DNA from: Arthrobacter sp. PAMC25564
GTDB taxonomy: Bacteria > Actinomycetota > Actinomycetes > Actinomycetales > Micrococcaceae
Length of the DNA stretch: 64,000 nt
Direction of reading: 5' to 3'
Assembly (NCBI RefSeq): GCF_004798705.1
Contig: NZ_CP039290.1
Span: 1,116,001-1,180,000 of the forward strand
In this document: positions 55,415-64,000 of the stretch, in pieces
Layout of the letters: every line of letters starts with the position of its first letter
Numbering within the stretch: position 1 is the first letter of the stretch
Program-made: the position numbers and the translations under genes
Notes under the pieces: generated by a model
Told to the model about the DNA's origin: nothing
Database searches by the model: none
Seen by the model: the letters and a program-made list of their open reading frames with translations, nothing else

Positions 55415-55431
55415 CATAGACAATATCTATG
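55415..55431. promoter_or_regulatory. Putative LysR-type operator CATAGA-n5-TCTATG, site 2
   Basis: CATAGACAATATCTATG sits next to the LysR start and 89 bases before the benzoylformate decarboxylase start. A further TCTATG half-site follows at 55436-55441. The same hexamer pair and spacing occur at 53031-53047. Confidence 0.75.
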
Positions 55432-55507
55432 CATCTCTATGTATTTATTTATTTGTCAGCATGAGGTGCGGATCCTAGCGTGGTTAGGAACAGCAGCTCC
55501 CGGATAG

Positions 55508-57118
<1,611 letters not shown>

Positions 57119-57141
57119 CCCATCCCAATGAAAGGGACACC

Positions 57142-58623
57142 ATGACTGACTCCGCTACTTCCCACGACACGTTCCTCGATACGGCCCGCTGGGACGGAAA
57201 GATCAACATTGCCGGCTGGACCGAAGGCTCCGGTGGCAGCCAAAGCGTAATCGAACCGGCCACCGGCGCGGTGCTGGGCCGCTTTGGCGTCGCCACCGCG
57301 GCCGACGCGCGCCGCGCCGCCACCGTGGCCGCCGAAGCCCAACGTGACTGGGCCGCCAGACGCCCGGAGGAACGCGCCGCCGTCCTGCGCCGCGCCGGCC
57401 GGCTCTGGGAAGAGCACGCCGAGGAAATCCAGGGCTGGATCATCCGCGAAAGCGGCGGCATCCCCGCCAAAGCCGCCTTGGAGACGCACATCGCGGCCAA
57501 CGAGTGCTACGAGGCGGCGGCGCTGCCCTCGCACCCGGCCGGCGAAGTGCTGACCTCCAACGAGCCCCGCTGGTCCTTCGCCCGGCGCCGCCCGGCCGGC
57601 GTTGTCTCCGTGATCGCACCGTTCAACTTCCCGCTCATCCTGTCCATCCGTTCCGTTGCCCCGGCCCTGGCCTTGGGCAATGCCGTGCTGCTGAAGCCGG
57701 ACCCCCGCACCGCGGTCTGCGGCGGCGTCGCCCTCATGCGTGTCTTCGAGGAGGCCGGCCTGCCGGCCGGCGTTCTGGCGCTCCTGCCCGGCGGCGCCGA
57801 GACGGGCGCCGCCGTCGTCGAGGCCCCGGAGGTCCGCGTGGTGTCCTTCACCGGCTCGACTGCGGCCGGCCGTAAGGTCGGCGAGGCAGCGGCCCGGCAC
57901 CTCAAGCGCGCCCATCTGGAACTCGGCGGCAACAACGCGCTGATCGTGCTGCCGGGCGCGGACGTGGCGAAGGCCGCCTCCGCGGGCGCCTTCGGCTCCT
58001 TTATGCACCAGGGACAAATCTGCATGACCACCGGCCGACACCTGGTCCACGAGTCCGTCTACGACGCCTACGTCGCCGCACTCAGCGAGAAAGCAGGCCG
58101 CCTGCCGGTGGGCGATCCGGCCGGCGGCACAGTGGCCTTGGGGCCGATCATCGATGAGCCACAGCTCAAGCGCATCCACTCGATCGTCGAGGACGCCGTC
58201 CAGGCAGGCGCCAGGCTTGCGGCCGGCGGCACCCACGACGGGTTGTTCTACCGGCCCACTGTGCTGGCGGACCTGGGCCCGGACAACCCGGCCTTCGCTG
58301 AGGAAATCTTCGGCCCTGTTGCCCCGGTGATCAGGTTCTCCACCACTGACGAGGCCGTGGAACTGGTCAACGCCAACGAGTACGGCCTTTCCGTCGGGAT
58401 CCTGGGCGAGGTGGGCGAAGCCATGCAGATCGCCGACAGGATCAACTCCGGCAAGGTGCACATCAACGAACAGACCATCTCGGACGAGGCCAACGCACCC
58501 TTTGGCGGGGTGGGGGCGTCCGGGACCGGATCCCGGTTCGGCGGGGCGACGGCGAACATCGAGGCCTTCACCGAGATCCAGTGGCTCACGATGCGGCCGG
58601 AGATCGCGCCGTACCCCTTCTAG
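57142..58623 (+). CDS. Benzaldehyde dehydrogenase (NAD+-type, ALDH superfamily)
   Basis: The 493-residue ALDH has VIAPFNFPLILSIRSVAPALA, the catalytic Glu in AHLELGGNNALIVLPGAD and the catalytic Cys in FMHQGQICMTTGRH, plus ANAPFGGVGASGTGSRFGG near the end. It matches bacterial benzaldehyde/vanillin dehydrogenases and follows the decarboxylase, so it should oxidise benzaldehyde to benzoate. GAAAGGGACACC precedes the ATG at 57142. Confidence 0.9.
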   Translation: MTDSATSHDTFLDTARWDGKINIAGWTEGSGGSQSVIEPATGAVLGRFGVATAADARRAATVAAEAQRDWAARRPEERAAVLRRAGRLWEEHAEEIQGWIIRESGGIPAKAALETHIAANECYEAAALPSHPAGEVLTSNEPRWSFARRRPAGVVSVIAPFNFPLILSIRSVAPALALGNAVLLKPDPRTAVCGGVALMRVFEEAGLPAGVLALLPGGAETGAAVVEAPEVRVVSFTGSTAAGRKVGEAAARHLKRAHLELGGNNALIVLPGADVAKAASAGAFGSFMHQGQICMTTGRHLVHESVYDAYVAALSEKAGRLPVGDPAGGTVALGPIIDEPQLKRIHSIVEDAVQAGARLAAGGTHDGLFYRPTVLADLGPDNPAFAEEIFGPVAPVIRFSTTDEAVELVNANEYGLSVGILGEVGEAMQIADRINSGKVHINEQTISDEANAPFGGVGASGTGSRFGGATANIEAFTEIQWLTMRPEIAPYPF

Positions 58624-58624
58624 C

Positions 58625-58651
58625 AAGGGCCAACTAGGTCCTACGGCCCTT
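58625..58651 (+). terminator. Terminator-like hairpin after benzaldehyde dehydrogenase
   Basis: AAGGGCC (58625-58631) pairs with GGCCCTT (58645-58651) immediately after the stop codon, followed by CTTGG. The stem is only seven base pairs. Confidence 0.5.
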
Positions 58652-58813
58652 CTTGGCCGGTCTGATCATGGGTATGTGTAGAGGTACCACGGCGGTGTGG
58701 TTACGCAATGATGCGGTTGAAGCCGGGGTAGGCGGCCCGGGCGGGGCTTGGACCCCGGCGGGGCCGCCGCTACCACGCCGCATCGGCCCATACCCCGGCA
58801 CCGAGGAGGACAG

Positions 58814-59380
58814 ATGTCCGAGCACAATATAGCCGGCAAGAGGATCGCGTTCCTGTTAACGGATGGCGTGGAACAGGTCGAACTGACCAGCCCGTGGAGC
58901 GCCGTTAAGGAAGCCGGCGGAGAACCCGTCCTGGTGTCCCCCAAGAGCGGAATGCTGCAGGGCTACCACGGCACCGAGAAGGGCCAGACGTTCGCCGTCG
59001 ACCTCACGGTCGCCGAGGCAAACCCGGCAGACTTTCACGCCCTGGTCATCCCCGGCGGCGTCGTCAATGCCGACCATCTGCGGGTGGACAAGGGCGCCCA
59101 GGCGTTTGCCCGGGGATTCTTTGAACAGCACAAGCCGGTTGCCTCGATCTGCCACGGACCGTGGCTGCTGATCGACGCCGGCGTGGTCCAGGGCCGGAAC
59201 GTGACCTCGTACCCCACGCTCCAGACGGACCTGAGGAACGCGGGAGCCAACTGGACGGACCAGGAAGTGGTGGTGGACCACGGCCTCGTGACCAGCCGGA
59301 ACCCGCACGACCTTCCGGCCTTCAATGACAAGCTGCTGGAAGAGATCGAAGAAGGCGGGCACCCGGGCCGGACGGACTAG
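58814..59380 (+). CDS. DJ-1/PfpI-type glutamine amidotransferase-like protein
   Basis: The 188-residue class I amidotransferase-fold protein has RIAFLLTDGVEQVELTSPW with the conserved Glu, LVIPGGVVNADHLR, and the nucleophile elbow ASICHGPWLLIDAG. It fits the PfpI/YhbO group (intracellular protease or deglycase-type). AGGAGGACAG precedes the ATG. Its stop overlaps the stop of the convergent FAD oxidoreductase by four bases. Confidence 0.9.
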   Translation: MSEHNIAGKRIAFLLTDGVEQVELTSPWSAVKEAGGEPVLVSPKSGMLQGYHGTEKGQTFAVDLTVAEANPADFHALVIPGGVVNADHLRVDKGAQAFARGFFEQHKPVASICHGPWLLIDAGVVQGRNVTSYPTLQTDLRNAGANWTDQEVVVDHGLVTSRNPHDLPAFNDKLLEEIEEGGHPGRTD

Positions 59381-61044
59381 CCCGCTGCTGGCACCGCTGC
59401 CAGGCCGTGCGCCAGGTGCTCGCCCACGGCGAAGGCCCGAGTGATGGCAGAGCCCAGCGTGGCCCCGCCGCCGGGGTAGTTGTTGCGGAACACGCCCGCG
59501 GACACGTTGCCCGCAGCGTAGAGCCCGGCGATCGGCCGCCGGTGGCGGTCGAGCACACGGCCGTCAAAGTCGGTGTCCAGTCCGCCGGAGGTGCCGAGCA
59601 CGCCGGCCGAGATCGGCACCGCGTAGAACGGCCCGGTGGCCAGCGGCGCCAGGCAGGGGTTAGGGGTGTTGTTTGAGTCGCCCAGGAAGCGGTCCTGGGG
59701 CGTGGAGCCCCGGTGGAATTCGGTATCGACGCCGGCGGCAGCGTCCGTGTTGAACTTCGCCACGGTCGCGGCGAGGCCGGCCGGATCGATGCCGAGATTC
59801 GCCGCCAGTTCCCCGAGGGTCTCCGCCGTGGTCATCCATTCGGGCGCCCTTCCCGGGGTGGAACCGGCAACCGGGTATTTGGCCAGGTACCCGGAATCGC
59901 AGACGAGCCAGGCCGGGTTGTTCTGCTGGCGCCCGGTATGCGGGTCCACCGAGGCGAACACACGGCAGGCATCATGGTAGTTCAGCGCCTCGTTGACGAA
60001 CCGCTTCCCGGCGGAGTTGACGGTGATGGAGCCCGGCAGGGTCATCTCGACATTGCCCATCCGGCCGGAGGGAAGCCCGTCGTAGCGGTGCGCCGGGGTG
60101 GCGATGACCGGGACGCCCCAGATGGCGGTCATGTCCGCCACCGCGGCGCCGGCCTGCAGCCCGAGTTCGAGCCCGTCGCCCTCGTTCGACGGCGCACTGA
60201 CCGGCGTGACAGGGAAGGGCAGGAACGCCTTGCGCAGCCGGGGGTTCCATTCGAAGCCGCCGGAGGCCAGGACGACGGCGGCCGCCTGGACGGTTCTGCC
60301 GCCGGCGGCTCCGCCGAGCGTGAGGCTCCAGCCGTTCCCGCTCCGTTTCAGGTCCTCTGCGGGGGAGGACGCGGTGAGTTGCACGCCGAGGTCCAGCGCG
60401 CTGGCGAGCAGGCTGCCCACGAGGGCGCCGCCCATGGTCCGCACGCCGGTGGCCGCGCGGCGGGAGAGCAGTTCCGGATCCGCGGCCCGGCCGTTGAGTT
60501 GGTCGCGTTCGGTCATGGTCAGCAGCGGAAAATAGGACGACGGGCGGATGGCGTCCGCCAGGCCCGGGTAGCCGGCGGGATCAAAGGCGTTGTTGTCCAG
60601 GCCCCGGCCGCCGTCGGCCGAACCGGCCCATTCCATGTGGTAATCCGGGCGGGCGATGGGGACCATGGACACCCGGGTGCCGGTGTTGAGGTATTCGACG
60701 GCGCGGGAAGCAGTGCTGACGTACCACTGGATTTCCTCCGCGGTCAGCACATGCCCGGCGGCCTCGGTGAGATACGCGACGGCGTCTTCATGGCTGTCAC
60801 TGAAACCGGCGTCGCGGGCCAGACGGTTGTTGGGCGCCCACATCACACCCCCGCCGGCGGCCGTGGTGCCACCCAGCCTGGCTGCCTTCTCCGCGACAAG
60901 CACGCTCAGCCCGGCGTCCGCCGCGCGGACCGCAGCCACCAGCCCCGCGGCCCCGCTGCCGACGACGACGACGTCGTACCGGGCGGCCAGTTGCTCCGGC
61001 GAGGTCAGGACAGCGTTGTGTCCTGCACCCGCGTCCGCGCTCAT
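59377..61044 (-). CDS. FAD-dependent oxidoreductase (ketosteroid dehydrogenase/fumarate reductase flavoprotein type)
   Basis: The 555-residue flavoprotein has the FAD motif YDVVVVGSGAAGLVAAVRA followed by AEKAARLGGTTA, a VVLASGGFEWN segment and the C-terminal GNVSAGVFRNNYPGGGATLGSA. It resembles 3-ketosteroid-1-dehydrogenase-like and fumarate-reductase-like flavoproteins; the substrate is unknown. It is last in an operon with YciI and a zinc dehydrogenase (ATGA overlap with the latter). Confidence 0.85.
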   Translation of the reverse strand: MSADAGAGHNAVLTSPEQLAARYDVVVVGSGAAGLVAAVRAADAGLSVLVAEKAARLGGTTAAGGGVMWAPNNRLARDAGFSDSHEDAVAYLTEAAGHVLTAEEIQWYVSTASRAVEYLNTGTRVSMVPIARPDYHMEWAGSADGGRGLDNNAFDPAGYPGLADAIRPSSYFPLLTMTERDQLNGRAADPELLSRRAATGVRTMGGALVGSLLASALDLGVQLTASSPAEDLKRSGNGWSLTLGGAAGGRTVQAAAVVLASGGFEWNPRLRKAFLPFPVTPVSAPSNEGDGLELGLQAGAAVADMTAIWGVPVIATPAHRYDGLPSGRMGNVEMTLPGSITVNSAGKRFVNEALNYHDACRVFASVDPHTGRQQNNPAWLVCDSGYLAKYPVAGSTPGRAPEWMTTAETLGELAANLGIDPAGLAATVAKFNTDAAAGVDTEFHRGSTPQDRFLGDSNNTPNPCLAPLATGPFYAVPISAGVLGTSGGLDTDFDGRVLDRHRRPIAGLYAAGNVSAGVFRNNYPGGGATLGSAITRAFAVGEHLAHGLAAVPAAG

Positions 61045-62135
61045 GCCAATGCTCCGGCAGGGATTGCCTCGCGGGCGGACGCGCCGCGGGCGGCGGCCTG
61101 GGCTGCGGGCATTTCGATGAGGATCTTGCCGACCTTCCCGGTGCGGTTGCGCATGAGTTCGTAGGCCTGCTGCAGGTTTTCGAAGCCGAAGCGGTGGGTC
61201 ACCAGGCTGCGGGCCTGGTCCTGATGCCGGGCCAGCAGGGCCAGCCCGTCGGGGATCAGGTCCAGGCTGTTGCGGCTGCCCATCAGGTCCAACTCCTTGA
61301 ACGGGATGGCCTTCATGGAAAGGGTGGCCACGCGGGCCGAGATGCCCACCTGGACGATCCGGCCGGCGCTGGCCACGAGCCGGATGGCGTTTTCGAGCGA
61401 GGAGGGAACGCCGGAGGCTTCGATCACGAGGATCGGGCCGTAGCCGTCGGTCAGTTCGTCCAGCCGGGCGGCCTGGACGGCGTCGGGAAAGCTGGCGGCC
61501 GGATCCACCAGCAGCGTCTCGGCCGCGCCGAACGTCCGGGCAAGTTCCAGCCGTTCCGCTTCGGTATCGGCGGAGATGACCGTCACTCCGAGATCGGTCA
61601 GGTACAGCGTGGCGAGCAGCCCGATCGGGCCGCTGCCCAGGACCAGGGCGGTCTCCCCGGCGGATGGTCGGCCGCGGTTCACTGCCTGCATCGCGATGGA
61701 AGCCGGCTCGCCCATGGCTGCCAGGTCCAGGGCCAGTCCTTCCGGGACTCTGGACAGCTTGTCAGCCGGGACGCTGAGCAGTTCCACGAGGGCGCCGTCG
61801 GAATAACAGCCGATGCAGCCGATGTTGTGGCAGACGTTGTGGCGGCCCAGCTGGCAGGGCCGGCACGTGCCGCAATAGCTCACGGGGCTGACGGCAACCC
61901 GGTCTCCGGCCCGGAGGCCGGCGGCATTCCCGCCGATCGCCTCGATGACGCCGGAGAACTCGTGGCCCTGGACGATCGGCAGATCGGTGGGGTAATCGTC
62001 CTCCCAGATGTGAAGATCGGTGCCGCAGAGGGTGACGTTGTGGACGCGGACCAGGGCGCGGCCCGGTTCCGGCACCGGTTCTGCAACCTCTTCATAGCGG
62101 ATGGTTTCCTTGGCGACGGTGCGTGCCGTGAGCAT
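61041..62135 (-). CDS. Zinc-binding medium-chain alcohol dehydrogenase
   Basis: The 364-residue MDR has CGTDLHIWEDDYP and GHEFSGVIEAIGG (catalytic zinc), the four-Cys structural zinc lobe CGTCRPCQLGRHNVC and a Rossmann motif VLGSGPIGLLATLYL. It resembles threonine/sorbitol-type dehydrogenases. It lies 12 bases behind the YciI gene and overlaps the FAD gene by four bases, so all three form one operon. Confidence 0.88.
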   Translation of the reverse strand: MLTARTVAKETIRYEEVAEPVPEPGRALVRVHNVTLCGTDLHIWEDDYPTDLPIVQGHEFSGVIEAIGGNAAGLRAGDRVAVSPVSYCGTCRPCQLGRHNVCHNIGCIGCYSDGALVELLSVPADKLSRVPEGLALDLAAMGEPASIAMQAVNRGRPSAGETALVLGSGPIGLLATLYLTDLGVTVISADTEAERLELARTFGAAETLLVDPAASFPDAVQAARLDELTDGYGPILVIEASGVPSSLENAIRLVASAGRIVQVGISARVATLSMKAIPFKELDLMGSRNSLDLIPDGLALLARHQDQARSLVTHRFGFENLQQAYELMRNRTGKVGKILIEMPAAQAAARGASAREAIPAGALA

Positions 62136-62147
62136 GGTCCGGGCCGC

Positions 62148-62438
62148 TTAGTTAGACTCGGCGCCGAAGAAGATGTTCCACTGCCGGATGTTCCGCTCTT
62201 CGATGAGGTTGTTCCGGAAGAACGGGTCCTGGTCCATGAGGGCTTCAACCTCTTCTTTCGACTCGCCCGTGATGATCAGCAGGGCGCCCGGATTCTCGTC
62301 GGGACCGAACGGTCCGCTCTTGACCAGCCGGCCGCCGTCGAACTGGGTTTTCAGGAATTCCACGTGGCTGGGGCGGTGCTGGTCCCGGTCCACGGAGGTG
62401 GCGGGAGAGTAGTCGTAGGTGACGGCGAAAGTTGCCAT
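62148..62438 (-). CDS. YciI-family protein
   Basis: The 96-residue protein has FAVTYDYSPATSVDRDQHRPSH (cut here at the turn), HVEFLKTQFDGGRLVKSGPF and LLIITGESKEEVEALMDQDPF, typical of the YciI dimeric ferredoxin-like fold with a conserved His/Asp. Its role as an isomerase or dehydrochlorinase-like enzyme is only known for a few members. It leads the operon; GAGGATC precedes the ATG at 62438. A LysR-type palindrome lies upstream. Confidence 0.87.
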   Translation of the reverse strand: MATFAVTYDYSPATSVDRDQHRPSHVEFLKTQFDGGRLVKSGPFGPDENPGALLIITGESKEEVEALMDQDPFFRNNLIEERNIRQWNIFFGAESN

Positions 62439-62559
62439 TGGTAGATCCTCTTCATTGAGTGAGCGCGGGGAACGGGCCGCCTGGGGCCGGTCACATCCTT
62501 GGTGTTCCTCCATGATGGGGATCCGATTGTGACTTGTCCAATACTTACTCAGTCATTGA

Positions 62560-62580
62560 CTATGTGTTCAAAGTACATAG
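62560..62580. promoter_or_regulatory. Putative LysR-type operator upstream of the YciI operon
   Basis: CTATGT and ACATAG form an inverted repeat with a nine-base spacer, giving a T-n11-A core typical of LysR sites. It lies between the broken LysR gene and the YciI operon, about 120 bases before the ATG. Confidence 0.5.
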
Positions 62581-62596
62581 TTGGCTGGGTCCGGGC

Positions 62597-63492
62597 TCAG
62601 CGCGCCGGGGTCGGCAGGACCTCCTCCGCCACGTCGAGCGCCAGTTGCAAGGCCGGGGAAACGAGGTCCGGATGCCAGGCGATCCCCGAGACCAGCATCG
62701 GGGCCGTTCCGGAGAGCGGGACGTAGACGGTCCCGCCCGGCATAATGCCTGCGACCGAGTCCGGCATGAGGCTGACTCCCACTCCGCCGGCCACGAGGGA
62801 CAAGGCTGTGTAGGGATCGGACACTTCCTGGACCACCCGGGTGCGGAAGCCCGCGGCCGTGCAGGCAGAGAAAGTGACTTCCCGCAGGGTGGAGCCCTGC
62901 GCCTCCGGCATGGTCACGAAGCCGTCCCCGGCCAGTTCAATCAAGGCGACCGACGGTCGGGCGGCGAGAGGGTGATCCACCGGAAGGGTGGCGCCGAGCG
63001 GCTCCACGGCGATCCGCCGGGTGGCCAGGGATGGTGCGTCCACGGGCAGCCCGATGAAGGCGAGGTCCAGCGCCCCGTTGCGCAGCCGGTCCACCGCGTC
63101 CTGGGTGAGGAGCCCGCCGTGCAGGGCCAGGGCCAGCTCCGGATAGCGGTGCCGCAACGCCCGGGTCAGCGGCGGGAGCGTCCGGTGGTTCAGCGCGCCG
63201 GAAAACCGATGCTGAGGCGTCCGTAGAAGGCGCCGCTGTCCGTGGTGGCCGCACGCCGGGCGAGGTCCAGCTCCTCGAGGATCTTCCGGGCATGCGGGAG
63301 GAAGGCGAAGCCTGCTGTGGTCAGGGAAACGGCCCGGGTGTTGCGCTCGAACAGCTCCGTGCCGAGGTCCTTCTCCAGCTTCTTGATCGTCTGGCTCAAA
63401 GGGGACTGCGCCATCCGGAGGCGGTGCGCGGCCCGGCCGAAGTGCAGTTCCTCGGCCACGGCAAGGAACGACTCGATCTGCCGCAGTTCCAT
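62597..63492 (-). pseudogene. LysR-family regulator with a one-base frameshift
   Basis: The first 100 codons (from 63492) encode an [48 protein letters not shown]. The frame ends just after LSIGFPAR. The effector domain continues in the next frame from about 63200 ([20 protein letters not shown], then ALALHGGLL onward to PTPAR). Adding one A to the AAAA run at 63202-63205 joins them to read GFSGALNHR, as in intact LysR proteins. It could be a true mutation or a homopolymer sequencing error. Confidence 0.85.
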
Positions 63493-63605
63493 GCTGCCCC
63501 TCCTTCTGTTGGTCCCAAGGTTACTTCCCGGCTGCGGGCGATGGCTCCGCGCTATATTGGCAGAAAGGCCCCGACCGCGGGCCGTGATGGGGGCGGGAGG
63601 AACGG

Positions 63606-64000
63606 ATGGCGAACTCGGCCTCGGGAGAGTCCGTCATCCAGCGCGTCGTCAGGATCCTCGACGCGTTCTCCAAGGGACGGCCGCGGCTGACGCTCAGTGA
63701 CCTGGTCCGCGCCACCGGCATGTCCAGCAGCACAGCGCACCGGCTGGCCAACGACCTCGTGGGCAGCGGCCTGCTGGAACGCGGCCCCGGAGGGGATTAC
63801 GGCGTCGGCATGAAGATGTGGGAGCTCGCGGCACGGAGCAACCCCCTGGAGGATCTCCGCCGCCGGGGCCTGCCGTTCCTGGAAGGCGTGCACGCCGCCG
63901 TCCGGCAGAACGTCTCCCTGTCCATCCCCGACGTCGAAACCGGCAGCGTGCTGTACGTGGAGCGGCTGGACCAGCATGGATCGGTGCTCAATCTTGGCGA
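63606..64000 (+). CDS. IclR-family regulator, N-terminal part (runs off the window)
   Basis: The frame opens at ATG 63606 behind GGGAGGAAC and stays open to the last base. It reads an IclR winged helix: [40 protein letters not shown] and [20 protein letters not shown], then the start of the effector domain. It is divergent from the frameshifted LysR gene. Confidence 0.85.
   Translation, partial: MANSASGESVIQRVVRILDAFSKGRPRLTLSDLVRATGMSSSTAHRLANDLVGSGLLERGPGGDYGVGMKMWELAARSNPLEDLRRRGLPFLEGVHAAVRQNVSLSIPDVETGSVLYVERLDQHGSVLNLG

Noticed and set aside
58690..58800. GC-rich imperfect inverted repeat before the PfpI-type gene as a riboswitch
   Set aside because: The pairing is irregular and matches no riboswitch consensus I know; it may only reflect high GC.
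62597..63492. Programmed ribosomal frameshifting in the LysR gene
   Set aside because: Only four A residues form the slip site, with no obvious downstream pseudoknot, and LysR genes are not known to use it; a deletion or sequencing error is simpler.

Overview
The window is high-GC DNA with dense, mostly short-spaced genes, GTG and TTG starts, and terminators that are long GC hairpins without U-tracts. Gene content (polyol ABC uptake, benzoylformate catabolism, CPA1 antiporter with a UBP finger, DUF2630, DUF3846 and DUF6221 proteins, several IclR/MarR/LysR regulators) suggests a soil actinobacterium, most likely of the Arthrobacter/Pseudarthrobacter group (Micrococcaceae). The genus is an inference from recognised protein types, not from a search. 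No rRNA, tRNA, CRISPR array or insertion sequence was recognised.

Layout. 1-8.6 kb: a methyltransferase tail, Bcp-type peroxiredoxin, hydroxypyruvate isomerase, two paralogous class-A-like serine hydrolases flanking an alpha/beta hydrolase, and a heterodimeric ABC exporter with one degenerate ATPase site. 8.6-11 kb: a graveyard with a truncated HsdR_N-type nuclease tail, an ImmA/IrrE metallopeptidase lacking its HEXXH region, an unknown protein and a broken GntR regulator. 11-14.5 kb: a MOSC protein, a small protein, a NYN (PIN-like) protein, a VOC protein and ArfB. 14.6-21.2 kb: an AraC regulator divergent from a polyol operon (lipoprotein, two permeases, polyol dehydrogenase, fructokinase) that lacks its own ATPase. 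22-27 kb: a double Lrp-type regulator, an M20 amidohydrolase with a changed catalytic motif, galT, and a TetR/SDR pair whose 5' ends appear joined by a deletion. 27.3-29.4 kb: an orphan GHKL ATPase with a second HsdR_N-type nuclease remnant directly behind it. 29.4-35.4 kb: two MarR/MFS efflux modules with clear operators, around a fatty acyl-CoA ligase. 35.4-38.5 kb: a secreted subtilase, an F420-type reductase-like protein and small DUF proteins. 38.6-43.7 kb: an IclR-controlled catabolic cluster (HpaI-type aldolase, cupin, MFS, DUF6282 hydrolase) of unknown substrate. 44-50.3 kb: a VOC protein, an Amt transporter with putative GlnR boxes, a DUF3311/sodium-solute symporter pair, a luciferase-like monooxygenase and a CapA-like protein. 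50.3-53 kb: small proteins and the antiporter. 53-58.6 kb: a benzoylformate module (AAHS transporter, LysR, decarboxylase, aldehyde dehydrogenase) tied together by a shared operator. 58.8-64 kb: a DJ-1/PfpI protein, a YciI/zinc dehydrogenase/FAD oxidoreductase operon, a frameshifted LysR and the start of an IclR gene.

The main themes are modular sugar and aromatic catabolism, each module with a local regulator and in several cases a visible palindromic operator; a dispersed family of near-identical terminator hairpins; and scattered debris of defence-type genes, of which the intact GHKL ATPase at 27.3-29.2 kb may be the surviving member.
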